Shown: in pieces, positions 42,966 to 52,583 of the stretch
Layout of the letters: each line of letters begins with the position of its first letter
How positions within the stretch are numbered: the first letter of the stretch is position 1
NCBI RefSeq assembly: GCF_029953595.1
Contig: NZ_CP124535.1
Coordinates: 186,001 to 250,000 of the forward strand
Source: Fuscovulum ytuae
GTDB taxonomy: Bacteria; Pseudomonadota; Alphaproteobacteria; Rhodobacterales; Rhodobacteraceae
DNA: 64,000 nt
Reading direction: 5' to 3'
Position numbers and translations under genes: made by a program
Notes under the pieces: generated by a model
What the model was told of the DNA's origin: nothing
Databases searched by the model: none
What the model saw: only the letters and a program-made list of their open reading frames with translations

Positions 42966-45341
42966 ATGCTCGATCTTTATCCCAAAGTCATCCCCGGCCC
43001 GCCGCGCCCAAGCCGAATCCTCACCGCGACCTCGGCTCTGCCGCAGTCGGGTAAGGAACGCTACGAAGTGGCGGGGAATGGCGCAATCCTGATCCGCATC
43101 GGCGCGGGGGATCGTGTCACCATTGCCAATCCCGAAGGCGGGCAGCGGGCGGAACTTGTGGCCGCAGACGGGCAGGGGCGCATCGATGCGGGCCTTCTGG
43201 GGGTTGCGGCCAATTCCGACGCGGGCGGGTTGAAGGCGCTTCTGTCAGCAGGGCCACGGCTGGGGTCCGGCATGGGCGGGCTGCGGTTGGGTCTGGAACG
43301 GCGGGGGATTGATCTGTCCAAGGCCGGGGCCCTTGCGATCTTTGGCGGCGAAAGCCCGGCGGGCAGCGAGGAAACCTTCACCGTCACCCGCGATGGCGTG
43401 CTTATCATTGCCGCGCCGGGCGGCGAGATGGAGCCTGACGGGCAGGATACCGCCACGCCCCTCGTTGTGCAGGTGCAACGTGCCTCCCTGTTGACCGTCC
43501 GGCAGTTCGATCTGCCCGATCCGCTGGCCGATCCGGTGCTGGACCTGCGGGTGAAATCAGCCACGGCACGGGCCTATTTCGTGAAGGCGGGCGACTATAT
43601 CCAGATCATCGACGTGGATGGCCGCCAATGCACCGATTTTCAGGCCTTCGCCGCGCGCAAACTCGACAAGGGGATCGAACATGCGCTGGATGTGACCACC
43701 TCGCGCACCCTGATGGGCCATGCCTATTCGATGCCGGGGCTGCATTCGAAATATTACGATCAGGACATGCTGTCGCTTCTAGAGGTGGTGCAGGATACCG
43801 TCGGTCGCCATGACGCCTTCGCCATGGCCTGCGCGGCCAAGTATTACGATGATATCGGCTATCCCGGCCATGCCAACTGCTCCGACAATTTCAACGGTGC
43901 GCTGGCGGAATTCAACATCTCGGGCCGACCCGGCTGGATGGCAGTGAACCTGTTTTTCAATACGGGCATCGACGCGCATGGCGTGCTGTATTCCGATGAG
44001 CCGTGGTCGCGCCCCGGCGACTATGTCCTTTTCCGCGCGCTGACCGATCTGGTTTGCGTGTCCTCGGCCTGCCCGGATGACACCAGCCCGGCCAATGGCT
44101 GGTATCTTAGCGATATCCATGTCCGCACCTATTCCGGCGCGGAAAAGTTCAGCCGCGCCATCGCATGGCGCGCCACCCCAGATTCGGAGCCGAAGATGAC
44201 CAAGGACACCGCCTTTGCCGAAAGGACCGGGGCGCTGACCCGGCATGTGGTGGAATACAAGGGCTATTGGCTGCCGCAGGTCTATTCATCGAACGGCGCG
44301 ATCGAGGAATATTGGGCCTGCCGGGAAAAGGCCGTCGTGCTGGACCTGTCGCCCCTGCGCAAGTTTGAGGTGACGGGACCGGATGCCGAGGCCTTGATGC
44401 AATGGACCCTGACGCGGGATGTCAAAAAGCTGAGCGTGGGGCAGGTCGTCTATTCCGCCATGTGCTATGAACATGGCGGGATGATCGATGACGGCACCCT
44501 GTTCCGGCTGGGGCGTGACAATTTCCGCTGGATCGGCGGCGATGATTACGGCGGCATCTGGCTGCGCGAACAGGCCGAGAAGTTGGGCCTGAAGGTGATG
44601 GTGCGGTCCTCGACGGATCAGCTGCATAACCTTGCCGTGCAAGGGCCGAACAGCCGCAAGATCATGGAGCGGATGATCTGGACCGCGCCGCATCAGCCTT
44701 CGATCGCCGAACTGGGCTGGTTCAGGCTGACCGTGGGCCGTCTGGGCGGGCCGGAGGGCGCGCCGGTGGTGGTGTCGCGCACGGGCTATACGGGCGAGCT
44801 TGGGTTTGAGGTGTTCTGCCACCCGAAGGACGGCAACGCCGTCTATGACGCCGTCTGGGAACATGGCCGCGACCTTGGGCTGAAACCGATGGGCCTTGCC
44901 GCGCTGGATATGGTGCGGATCGAGGCGGGGCTGATCTTCGCCGGCTATGATTTCAGCGACCAGACCGACCCGTTCGAAGCAGGCATCGGCTTTACCGTGC
45001 CGTTGAAGTCGAAAACCGATGATTTCATCGGGCGCGAGGCGCTGATCCGGCGCAAGGAAAACCCGCGCTGGAAATTCGTGGGGCTGGAGATCGACGCAAA
45101 TGTCGATGTGGGCCATGGCGATTGCATCCATATGGGCCGCGCGCAGGTGGGGGAGGTGACCTCGTCCATGCGGTCGCCCCTTCTGGGCAAAAATATCGCG
45201 CTGGCGCGGGTCGATGTCGCCCATGCCGAAGTGGGCACCGCGCTGGAGGTGGGCAAGCTGGACGGCCATCAGAAACGCCTGCCTGCGGTGATCGTGCCCC
45301 TGTCGCATTACGACCCGAAGAAGACGCGTCCGCAAAGCTAA
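42966..45341 (+). CDS. tdm: Trimethylamine-N-oxide demethylase (Tdm)
   Basis: This 791-aa fusion has an N-terminal DUF1989-like region and a C-terminal GcvT-like tetrahydrofolate domain, the known layout of TMAO demethylase. The N-terminal half contains three candidate metal-ligand Cys (RQCTDFQAF, GHANCSDNFNGAL, SACPDDTSPANGWYLSD). The C-terminal half shows VVLDLSPLRKFEVTGPDA, SRTGYTGELGFEVFCHP and VGEVTSSMRSPLLGKNIALA. It converts TMAO to dimethylamine and formaldehyde, passing the carbon to folate. GGGGGAG 5 nt before the ATG at 42966 sets the start. Confidence 0.87.
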   Translation: MLDLYPKVIPGPPRPSRILTATSALPQSGKERYEVAGNGAILIRIGAGDRVTIANPEGGQRAELVAADGQGRIDAGLLGVAANSDAGGLKALLSAGPRLGSGMGGLRLGLERRGIDLSKAGALAIFGGESPAGSEETFTVTRDGVLIIAAPGGEMEPDGQDTATPLVVQVQRASLLTVRQFDLPDPLADPVLDLRVKSATARAYFVKAGDYIQIIDVDGRQCTDFQAFAARKLDKGIEHALDVTTSRTLMGHAYSMPGLHSKYYDQDMLSLLEVVQDTVGRHDAFAMACAAKYYDDIGYPGHANCSDNFNGALAEFNISGRPGWMAVNLFFNTGIDAHGVLYSDEPWSRPGDYVLFRALTDLVCVSSACPDDTSPANGWYLSDIHVRTYSGAEKFSRAIAWRATPDSEPKMTKDTAFAERTGALTRHVVEYKGYWLPQVYSSNGAIEEYWACREKAVVLDLSPLRKFEVTGPDAEALMQWTLTRDVKKLSVGQVVYSAMCYEHGGMIDDGTLFRLGRDNFRWIGGDDYGGIWLREQAEKLGLKVMVRSSTDQLHNLAVQGPNSRKIMERMIWTAPHQPSIAELGWFRLTVGRLGGPEGAPVVVSRTGYTGELGFEVFCHPKDGNAVYDAVWEHGRDLGLKPMGLAALDMVRIEAGLIFAGYDFSDQTDPFEAGIGFTVPLKSKTDDFIGREALIRRKENPRWKFVGLEIDANVDVGHGDCIHMGRAQVGEVTSSMRSPLLGKNIALARVDVAHAEVGTALEVGKLDGHQKRLPAVIVPLSHYDPKKTRPQS

Positions 45342-45413
45342 GGAATTAGGGTGGCGGGGCGAAACGCTTTGCGCTAATCCCCGCGCATTCCCTGCTTGCG
45401 AAAGGATGCCAAG

Positions 45414-46082
45414 ATGAAGGCCGCCGTCGTCACCTTTCCCGGTTCCAACTGCGACCGTGATCTTGCCGTCGCGTTCGAGCGGGCGGGATGGCACGTCACC
45501 CGCGTCTGGCACAAGGATACAGACCTGCCCCCCGGCGTGGATGTGGTGGGCATTCCCGGCGGCTTTTCCTTTGGCGATTACCTGCGCTGCGGCGCCATTG
45601 CGGCGCAATCGCCCATCGGCGCGGCGGTCAAGGCCCATGCCGCGCGGGGTGGGTTTGTCCTTGGCATCTGCAACGGCTTTCAGGTCCTGACCGAGATGCA
45701 GCTTCTGCCCGGTGCGCTGATGCGCAATGCGGGCCTGAAATTCGTCTGCCGGATGCAGGGGTTGCGGGTGGCCACCACCGACAGCGCCTTTACCGCCGAA
45801 TACGGGATGGGGCAGGCGATCACGGTGCCTGTGGCCCATCACGATGGCAATTACACCATCGATGACGAAGGTCTGGCCCGACTGAAGGGCGAGGATCGCA
45901 TCGCCTTTACCTATGACGGCAATCCCAACGGGTCGATGGCCGATATCGCGGGCGTCTTGTCCGAGAATCGGCGTGTCCTTGGGATGATGCCGCATCCCGA
46001 ACGTGTGGTTGACCCGGCGCAGGGCGGCACCGATGGCGCGGCGCTGTTCAAGGCGTTGATGGGCGGGTTGACGCTTGCCTGA
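45414..46082 (+). CDS. purQ: Phosphoribosylformylglycinamidine synthase subunit PurQ
   Basis: This 222-aa class I glutamine amidotransferase supplies ammonia to PurL in purine synthesis. It shows [13 protein letters not shown] at the N-terminus, [15 protein letters not shown], nucleophile Cys in [20 protein letters not shown] and [10 protein letters not shown]. It is separated from purS and purL, which are not in the window. AAAGGA at 45401-45406 fixes the ATG at 45414. It is 72 bp after tdm and probably transcribed apart from it. Confidence 0.96.
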   Translation: MKAAVVTFPGSNCDRDLAVAFERAGWHVTRVWHKDTDLPPGVDVVGIPGGFSFGDYLRCGAIAAQSPIGAAVKAHAARGGFVLGICNGFQVLTEMQLLPGALMRNAGLKFVCRMQGLRVATTDSAFTAEYGMGQAITVPVAHHDGNYTIDDEGLARLKGEDRIAFTYDGNPNGSMADIAGVLSENRRVLGMMPHPERVVDPAQGGTDGAALFKALMGGLTLA

Positions 46083-46139
46083 CGAGGGCTTTTCGTCGGC
46101 TTCTTGAAGGGGCCTGCGGAGCGGGCCTAAATTGCCACC

Positions 46140-47906
46140 ATGCAGGACGCCGATCACCTTTCCAGCGCCGAGTCTGACACGCCGCCCGGCATTTCCTGGC
46201 GCGCGAAACTGGTGATTGCGCTTTTGGTTCTGGTGGCCATCGGCGTGGTGCTGGTGACGAACCGCTGGCTTTCGGAACGCTTTACCGAAACCACCCGCAA
46301 CCGGGCCGAATTGCGCCTTGCGCTGTATTCCGGGAATATGGTGTCGGAATTGCAGCGCACCTCGGTCGTGCCGCTGCTATTGGCGGGTGACCCCGCGCTG
46401 ATAGAGGCGCTGCGCAACCGCAGCTTTGCCGATACGTCACAAAAACTGATCCGGGTGCAGTCTGAGATCGGGGTGGCCTCGATCCTCTTGATCGATGCCG
46501 ATGCCCGTACGGTGGGGGCCACGAACCGTAACCTGTTGGGGACGAACCATCGCGGCAGCCCCTATTTCATCGAAGCGCAGCGCAACAAGGACACGGTCTT
46601 TACCGCGCAGGCGCGCGAAGGCGGCGGGTTCGACTTCACCTATTCCCGGTCGGTGCTGGTGGATGGCCGCTTTGCAGGCGTCATCGTGGTGGCGGTCGAT
46701 CTGATGAAATACGAACGCGCTTGGGCGGGTTTGCAGGATGCGGTCATGGTCACCGACAGCGAGGGGACGGTGATCCTTGCCACCGAACCGCGCTGGCGCG
46801 GCCTGCCGATGGCCGAGGCGCTGGCTGTGCGCGATGCGCCTTCGGCGCTGAGCCGGGCCTTGCAGGCGACGGCGGATTGGGCGCAGGCCCCGCCCGATGC
46901 CTATGTCCGGGGCGAGGCGGTGATGAAGACCGAGGCGCGGGTGCCGTTCCGTGGCTGGCGGATGATCACCTTCACGGCCTATGATTCCGTCCGCGAAAGG
47001 GTCAACGGCATTCTGGCGCTGGAGATCATGGGCTTTGCCATCCTGATGGCGCTGACCTTCTACATGCTGTCGCGCAAGGCATGGTCGCAAAGCATGAGCT
47101 TTCAGAAGGAATCTGCCGAACTTCGGATGCTGAACGCCCGCCTGCAGCGCGAGATTGCGGAACGCGAAAAGGTGCAGAAGGACCTTGCCGTGGCCGAATT
47201 GACGCTGGCGCAATCGTCCAAGCTTGCCGCGCTGGGCGAAATGTCGGCTGCGGTCAGTCATGAATTGAATCAACCGCTTGCGGCGATGAAGACCTATCTC
47301 GCGGGGGCGCGGCTGCTTCTGCAACGGAAACGGCCGGAAGAGGCGCTGTCATCGTTCCAACGCATTGATGACCTGATCGAACGCATGGGGGCGATCACAC
47401 GGCAGCTGAAATCCTATGCCCGCAAAGGGGGCGAGGCGTTCGAGCCTGTGGATCTGCGATCTGCCCTGTCTGGTGCGCTATCGATGATGGAGCCGCAGTT
47501 GAAACAGCGGGTGGTGCGCATCACCCGCACGCTGCCGCGCACGCCCGTGATGGTGATGGCTGACCGTATCCGTCTGGAACAGGTCATCATCAACCTTCTG
47601 CGCAATGCGCTGGATGCCACGCGCGACCGCCGCGATCCGCAGATCGACCTGATCTTGTCATCGGGCGATGTGGCGATGCTGGCCGTGCGGGATAATGGCA
47701 CGGGAATCAAGGACTTGGACAACCTGTTCGAGCCTTTCTACACGACCAAGAAACCGGGCGAGGGGGTGGGGCTTGGCCTTGCCATCTCATCGGGCATCGT
47801 GACCGACCTTGGCGGTCGGCTGACGGCGCGCAATGCCGAAGGCGGCGGCGCGGTGTTTGAAATGCAACTGCCCTTGCTGGGCAAAGAAGTCGAAGCAGCG
47901 GAATGA
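46140..47906 (+). CDS. dctB: DctB-like sensor histidine kinase
   Basis: This 588-aa membrane kinase has a helix at residues ~20-40, then a periplasmic double-PDC sensor (ETTRNRAELRLALYSGNMVSELQRTSVVPLLLAG...). A second helix near 300 leads to a coiled coil, H-box LGEMSAAVSHELNQPLAAMKTYL, N-box IINLLRNALDATRDR and G boxes DNGTGI and PGEGVGLGLAIS. The layout is that of DctB, which senses C4-dicarboxylates. No dctPQM transporter is adjacent, so the ligand is not certain. It is followed at 7 bp by its regulator. Confidence 0.85.
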   Translation: MQDADHLSSAESDTPPGISWRAKLVIALLVLVAIGVVLVTNRWLSERFTETTRNRAELRLALYSGNMVSELQRTSVVPLLLAGDPALIEALRNRSFADTSQKLIRVQSEIGVASILLIDADARTVGATNRNLLGTNHRGSPYFIEAQRNKDTVFTAQAREGGGFDFTYSRSVLVDGRFAGVIVVAVDLMKYERAWAGLQDAVMVTDSEGTVILATEPRWRGLPMAEALAVRDAPSALSRALQATADWAQAPPDAYVRGEAVMKTEARVPFRGWRMITFTAYDSVRERVNGILALEIMGFAILMALTFYMLSRKAWSQSMSFQKESAELRMLNARLQREIAEREKVQKDLAVAELTLAQSSKLAALGEMSAAVSHELNQPLAAMKTYLAGARLLLQRKRPEEALSSFQRIDDLIERMGAITRQLKSYARKGGEAFEPVDLRSALSGALSMMEPQLKQRVVRITRTLPRTPVMVMADRIRLEQVIINLLRNALDATRDRRDPQIDLILSSGDVAMLAVRDNGTGIKDLDNLFEPFYTTKKPGEGVGLGLAISSGIVTDLGGRLTARNAEGGGAVFEMQLPLLGKEVEAAE

Positions 47907-47913
47907 GGGAAAC

Positions 47914-49242
47914 ATGGCACGGGCAATGAAGGTGGCGATTGTCGATGACGAGGCCGACATGCGGCAGTCGATCAGCCAATGGCTGGCCCTTTCCGGTTTC
48001 GATACAGAGACTTATGCCAGCGCGGAAGAGGCGCTGAAGGGCATCGGGCCGGAATTTCCGGGGGTTGTCGTCAGCGATATCAAGATGCCGGGGATGGATG
48101 GCATGGCCTTTCTGAAACGCCTGATGGGCATGGATTCAGGGCTCCCTGTCATCATGATCACCGGGCATGGCGATGTGCCCATGGCGGTCGAGGCCATGCG
48201 AGTCGGCGCCTATGACTTTCTGGAAAAACCCTTTAATCCCGATAGGATGACGGAACTGGCCAAACGCGCGACCCAGACGCGGCGGTTGACGCTGGACAAC
48301 CGGGCCCTGCGGAAGGAGCTGTCGGACGGGTCGGTCCTGATGAAGAAACTGATCGGATCAAGCCCGGTGATGGAACGGCTGCGCGAGGATATTCTCGATC
48401 TGGGTCAAGCAGATAGCCATGTCCTGATTGATGGCGAAACGGGCACGGGCAAGACGCTGGTCGCCCATGCCCTGCACGCCGTGGGGCCGCGCGCGTCGAA
48501 GAAATTCGTCACCATTTCCTGCGCGGCATGGTCCGAGGATCAATTGGCGGCCAAACTGTTTGGCCCGTCCGAGGATGGGCAGATCCCGCTGGTGGAAGAG
48601 GCGCGGGGGGGCACGCTCTGTCTTGAGGATGTCGAGGCGCTGAGCCAACCCTTGCAGGCGCGGCTTCTGACGGTGATCAACGAACAGGGCATGCCGCCCG
48701 AAACCCGCATCATCGCCATCTGCAACGAACATGCGCCCGATAAGACACTGGAAGATGTGCTGCGGTCCGATCTCTACTACCGGTTGGGGGCGATGACCAT
48801 TCTTTGCCCACCCCTTAGGGTTCGGGGCGAGGATATCCTGACCCTCTTCACCCGGATGTCGGAACAGTTTTCCGAAGAATATGGCTGCGACGCGCCACAG
48901 GTGACGGCGCAAGAGGCGGCGCAACTCTTGCAGGCCCCGTGGCCGGGGAATGTGCGCCAATTGGTCAATATCGCGGAACGGGCCGTGTTGCAGAACCGCC
49001 GGGGATCGGGGTCGATCGCCTCGCTTCTGATGGCGGATAACGAGGCGACGGGGCCTGCCATGACCACCGAGGGTAAGCCCTTGAAGGAATATGTCGAGGC
49101 TTTCGAACGGATGCTGATCGACAATACGATGCGCCGCCACAAGGGCAGTATCGTTGCCGTGATGGATGAGTTGTGCTTGCCGCGCCGGACGCTGAACGAG
49201 AAGATGGCCAAGTATGGCCTCAGCCGGGCGGAATATACCTGA
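47914..49242 (+). CDS. dctD: DctD-like response regulator lacking GAFTGA
   Basis: This 442-aa regulator has a receiver (VAIVDDEADMRQSIS, VVSDIKMPGMDG, GAYDFLEKPFNPDRM), an AAA+ domain with Walker A GETGTGKTLVAHAL, and a C-terminal Fis-type helix (RRHKGSIVAVMDELCLPRRTLNEKMAKYG). In sigma-54 activators the segment after LFG carries GAFTGA; here it reads LFGPSEDGQIPLVEEARGGTL (residues ~215-235), several residues shorter with the loop gone. It therefore probably does not act with sigma-54. Walker B is altered to LCLEDVE. It is translated just after dctB. Confidence 0.85.
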   Translation: MARAMKVAIVDDEADMRQSISQWLALSGFDTETYASAEEALKGIGPEFPGVVVSDIKMPGMDGMAFLKRLMGMDSGLPVIMITGHGDVPMAVEAMRVGAYDFLEKPFNPDRMTELAKRATQTRRLTLDNRALRKELSDGSVLMKKLIGSSPVMERLREDILDLGQADSHVLIDGETGTGKTLVAHALHAVGPRASKKFVTISCAAWSEDQLAAKLFGPSEDGQIPLVEEARGGTLCLEDVEALSQPLQARLLTVINEQGMPPETRIIAICNEHAPDKTLEDVLRSDLYYRLGAMTILCPPLRVRGEDILTLFTRMSEQFSEEYGCDAPQVTAQEAAQLLQAPWPGNVRQLVNIAERAVLQNRRGSGSIASLLMADNEATGPAMTTEGKPLKEYVEAFERMLIDNTMRRHKGSIVAVMDELCLPRRTLNEKMAKYGLSRAEYT

Positions 49243-49802
49243 AACGGGCATTAACCTGCGGAAATCGCTGAAAAAGCCTGTGCCCTGTTTTGTGCCGGGT
49301 TTTGTGCCGCAAACTGTGGCCACAGATGTGGTCCCGCCCGGTCGATTAACCCTAACCAAAGGTTGATCGGCCATCTCGCGCCTCACCCTCCGGTCGCGCT
49401 TTCTGGGGGGCGGTGAAATTCACCCATTGTGTTTGGCGCGTCTTTGCCGCTAGGGTCGCGGGACGCGGGACGCATGTCTCGCCGATGAATTCTCTGCCCA
49501 CTATTGCCGGACCTTTGGAATGGACCGCGACAGTGGCAGTCGGATCGGCCGCAAGGTCGTCAGTTTGCCTGCGAGGTCACAAGACGCAGCGGGCTTAATT
49601 AGGTGGATGCCGTAAGGCGTTCGAAAGAGAACCGCGATGATGCGCGCGATTTCGATGACGAAAACCGAGGGATGCCCACCGGGCATGGCCCGGCCATTCG
49701 TCCCGCGCCGTCATTCCCAGACAAGCCGCCTTTTCATGTCCGACCCCGATCCCGGAGTTCGCTCCGGCCCGGGCAGGCCATGCCGGGGCGCATCAGGATA
49801 TC
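49243..49802. other. Long leader/intergenic region upstream of rne
   Basis: 560 bp without a credible gene. It holds copy 2 of the 48-bp element (49279-49326), right after dctD. The stretch before rne contains several GC hairpin-forming segments (49670-49790, for example CGGAGTTCGCTCCG) and is likely the rne 5' untranslated region, the place where RNase E autoregulates in other bacteria. Confidence 0.5.
49279..49326. repeat. Two-copy 48-bp element, copy 2 (inverted)
   Basis: It reads GTGCCCTGTTTTGTGCCG, then GGTTTTGTGCCGCAAACTG, then TGGCCACAG, the reverse complement of the element at 11992-12039 with only a few differences. In this copy CTGTGGCCACAG is a perfect palindrome. Confidence 0.7.
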
Positions 49803-52583
49803 ATGGCCAAGAAGATGCTTATCGACGCCACGCATGCGGAAGAGACCCGCGTCGTGGTGGTGGACGGAAACAAGGTTGAAGAATTCGACTTTGAAACGGT
49901 GAACAAACGCCAGCTTGCTGGCAATATCTACCTCGCAAAGGTCACACGGGTTGAGCCGTCGCTTCAGGCGGCCTTTGTCGATTACGGCGGGAACCGGCAT
50001 GGTTTCCTTGCCTTTGCCGAAATCCACCCGGACTACTACCAGATCCCCGTCGCGGACCGTAAGGCGCTGATCGAGGAAGAGCGCGCCTATAACCGCGCGC
50101 AGGAAGAGGAAGAGAACCGCCGCTCGCGCAGCCGTTCGCGGCCGCGCCCCGAAGGCGCGCGCCGCGATGCGGTGAAAACGGTTGAGATCAGCGGCATGGA
50201 TGTCGTCGATCTGGACGAGGAAGAGACCGAGGACAACGCCGCCGAGGCGGTGGAGGATCTGGCCGAGGCCGCACCCGTGGCCGAGCAGGCCGCCGAACAC
50301 GACCATGGGCATGATCACGACCACGGGCATGACCATGGGCAGGATGGCGAGCAGAACGGCGAAAACGGGTCCGAGAATGGCGGCGAGAATGGCGATCGCC
50401 CCTACCGTGCCATGGACCATGCCAGCGACACGGATGACGAGATCGAGTCGGTCGCCGAAGAGGATGTCGCCGAAGAGATCAGCGCACCGCGAAAGCCCCG
50501 CCCGCGCAAATACAAGATTCAAGAAGTGATCAAGGTCCGGCAGATCATGCTGGTCCAGGTCGTGAAGGAAGAGCGCGGCAATAAGGGCGCGGCGCTGACC
50601 ACCTATCTGTCGCTGGCAGGCCGCTATTGCGTGCTGATGCCCAACACTGCGCGGGGCGGCGGCATTTCCCGCAAGATCACGCAGGCCGCAGACCGCAAGA
50701 AACTGAAGGAAATCGCGCAAGAGATCGAGGTGCCGGAAGGCGCGGGCCTGATCATCCGCACGGCCGGGGCCAAGCGCACCAAGGCCGAGATCAAGCGTGA
50801 TTACGAATACCTGATGCGGCTGTGGGAACAGATCCGCGAACTCACGCTCAAATCCATTGCGCCCGCCGCGATCTATGAGGAAGGCAACCTGATCAAGCGG
50901 TCGATCCGCGATCTTTATAGCCGCGAGATCGACGAGGTTCTGGTCGAGGGCGAGGCGGGCTATCGCACCGCCAAGGACTTCATGCGGATGATCATGCCGT
51001 CCCACGCCAAGGTGGTGAAGCGGTATGAGGACACGATGCCCCTCTTCGCCCGCTATCAGGTGGAAAGCTATCTGGGCGGCATGTTCAACCCGGTGGTGCA
51101 GCTGAAATCCGGGGGCTACATCGTCATCGGCGTGACCGAGGCTTTGGTGGCCATCGACATCAACTCAGGACGGGCCACGAAGGAAGGGTCGATCGAGGAA
51201 ACCGCGCTGAAGACGAACCTTGAAGCGGCGGAAGAGATCGCGCGGCAATTGCGTCTGCGCGACCTTGCCGGGCTGATCGTGATCGACTTCATCGACATGG
51301 AAGAGCGGAAGAACAACGCCGCCGTCGAAAAGCGCCTGAAGGAAAAACTGAAGACGGATCGCGCACGGATTCAGGTGGGCCGCATCTCGGGCTTTGGCCT
51401 GTTGGAGATGAGCCGCCAGCGCCTGCGTCCCGGCATGCTGGAAAGCACCACGCAGCCCTGTTCGCATTGCCATGGCACGGGTCTGATCCGGTCGGATGAC
51501 AGTCTGGGCCTGCAAATCCTGCGTGCGCTGGAGGAAGAGGGGACGCGGAAGCGGTCGAAGGAGGTGCTGTTGAAGGCGCCTGTGGGGATCGTGAACTTCC
51601 TCATCAACCAGAAGCGCGAACATGTGGCGCTGATCGAGGCGCGGTATGGCATGAGCGTGCGGATCGAAGGCGATCCGGCACTGGTCAGCCCGGATTACGT
51701 GATCGAGAAGTTCAAGACGGCCACCCGTGTGGTGCCGGAACCGACGGCGGTGATTTCGGGCCATGCCGGTCTGATGGGTGCCCCGGTCGATGAGGACGAG
51801 GACGAGGATCTGCCCTTCGACGAGGATCTGGACGAGGTCGAAGAGGTTGAGGTCGCCGAAGAGCCGCGCGAGGCGCGGGGTGAGGCGCGGGCCGAAGGGC
51901 GCGATGGTCGCGCGGCCACGGGCGACGGCGGCGGTAAGAAAAAGCGCCGTCGTCGGCGCAAGAAGAAGGGCGGCGCGCAGGGCGGCCAGCCGGGGGCTGA
52001 GGCGACAGCCGCCACCGGCGAAGGGGCTGAGAGCGACGAAGAGGATGGCGACGAGGCCGAGGTCGCGGTGACTGAGGCTGCGGCTGAGGCCGCGGCGGAG
52101 CCCGTAGTGACCGAGGCAGTGGTGAGCGAGGCCCCTGCCGAAGTGGCCGCAGAGCCCGCGCCGGAAGCGCCGAAGAAGAAAGTGACCCGGTCGCGCAGCC
52201 GCAAGGCGGCCCCGGCGGCCGAGGCCGTGACGGCAGAGCCTGTGGCGGATGCGGCGGTTGAGGTGGCGGTTGAGGCGGCGGCCCCGGTCGAGGCGGTGGA
52301 GCCCCCGGCGAAACCCGCCAAGAAACCCGCCAGCCGGTCGCGCGCGAAGAAGAAGCCCGAGTCCGAAGCACCCGCGGCCGAAGTTGCGGCGGCCGAAGTT
52401 GCGGTGGAAGCCGCGGCTTTCCCTGCCGATCCGGGCCTGGCCCCCGCGCCGGAGGCCGCGCTGCAGGCCGATCCGGGCGAGGCAGAGGTGGCCGCCATCG
52501 CGCCTGCACCCGCAGCAGAACCTGCGGCAGAGGAAGGCCCGCCCAAGCCGCGCAAGAAGGGCTGGTGGTCGCTCGGCCGCTAA
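49803..52583 (+). CDS. rne: Ribonuclease E/G
   Basis: This 926-aa endoribonuclease initiates mRNA decay and rRNA processing. The N-terminal S1 domain starts at KKMLIDATHAEETRVVVVDG and is interrupted by a ~120-residue acidic insertion with a His-rich run. The catalytic core contains RDLAGLIVIDFIDMEERKNN (Mg-binding Asp) and GRISGFGLLEMSRQRLRP. The Zn-link is CSHCHGTG. The C-terminal ~330 residues are low-complexity Ala/Glu/Pro with Arg/Lys-rich patches, the degradosome scaffold, ending KPRKKGWWSLGR. Confidence 0.96.
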   Translation: MAKKMLIDATHAEETRVVVVDGNKVEEFDFETVNKRQLAGNIYLAKVTRVEPSLQAAFVDYGGNRHGFLAFAEIHPDYYQIPVADRKALIEEERAYNRAQEEEENRRSRSRSRPRPEGARRDAVKTVEISGMDVVDLDEEETEDNAAEAVEDLAEAAPVAEQAAEHDHGHDHDHGHDHGQDGEQNGENGSENGGENGDRPYRAMDHASDTDDEIESVAEEDVAEEISAPRKPRPRKYKIQEVIKVRQIMLVQVVKEERGNKGAALTTYLSLAGRYCVLMPNTARGGGISRKITQAADRKKLKEIAQEIEVPEGAGLIIRTAGAKRTKAEIKRDYEYLMRLWEQIRELTLKSIAPAAIYEEGNLIKRSIRDLYSREIDEVLVEGEAGYRTAKDFMRMIMPSHAKVVKRYEDTMPLFARYQVESYLGGMFNPVVQLKSGGYIVIGVTEALVAIDINSGRATKEGSIEETALKTNLEAAEEIARQLRLRDLAGLIVIDFIDMEERKNNAAVEKRLKEKLKTDRARIQVGRISGFGLLEMSRQRLRPGMLESTTQPCSHCHGTGLIRSDDSLGLQILRALEEEGTRKRSKEVLLKAPVGIVNFLINQKREHVALIEARYGMSVRIEGDPALVSPDYVIEKFKTATRVVPEPTAVISGHAGLMGAPVDEDEDEDLPFDEDLDEVEEVEVAEEPREARGEARAEGRDGRAATGDGGGKKKRRRRRKKKGGAQGGQPGAEATAATGEGAESDEEDGDEAEVAVTEAAAEAAAEPVVTEAVVSEAPAEVAAEPAPEAPKKKVTRSRSRKAAPAAEAVTAEPVADAAVEVAVEAAAPVEAVEPPAKPAKKPASRSRAKKKPESEAPAAEVAAAEVAVEAAAFPADPGLAPAPEAALQADPGEAEVAAIAPAPAAEPAAEEGPPKPRKKGWWSLGR

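Noticed and set aside
44286-46157. 623-codon open frame on the minus strand
   Set aside because: Antisense to tdm and purQ, both of which have clear family motifs.
49603-49902. 99-codon frame running into rne
   Set aside because: Basic low-complexity translation overlapping rne; better explained as the rne leader.
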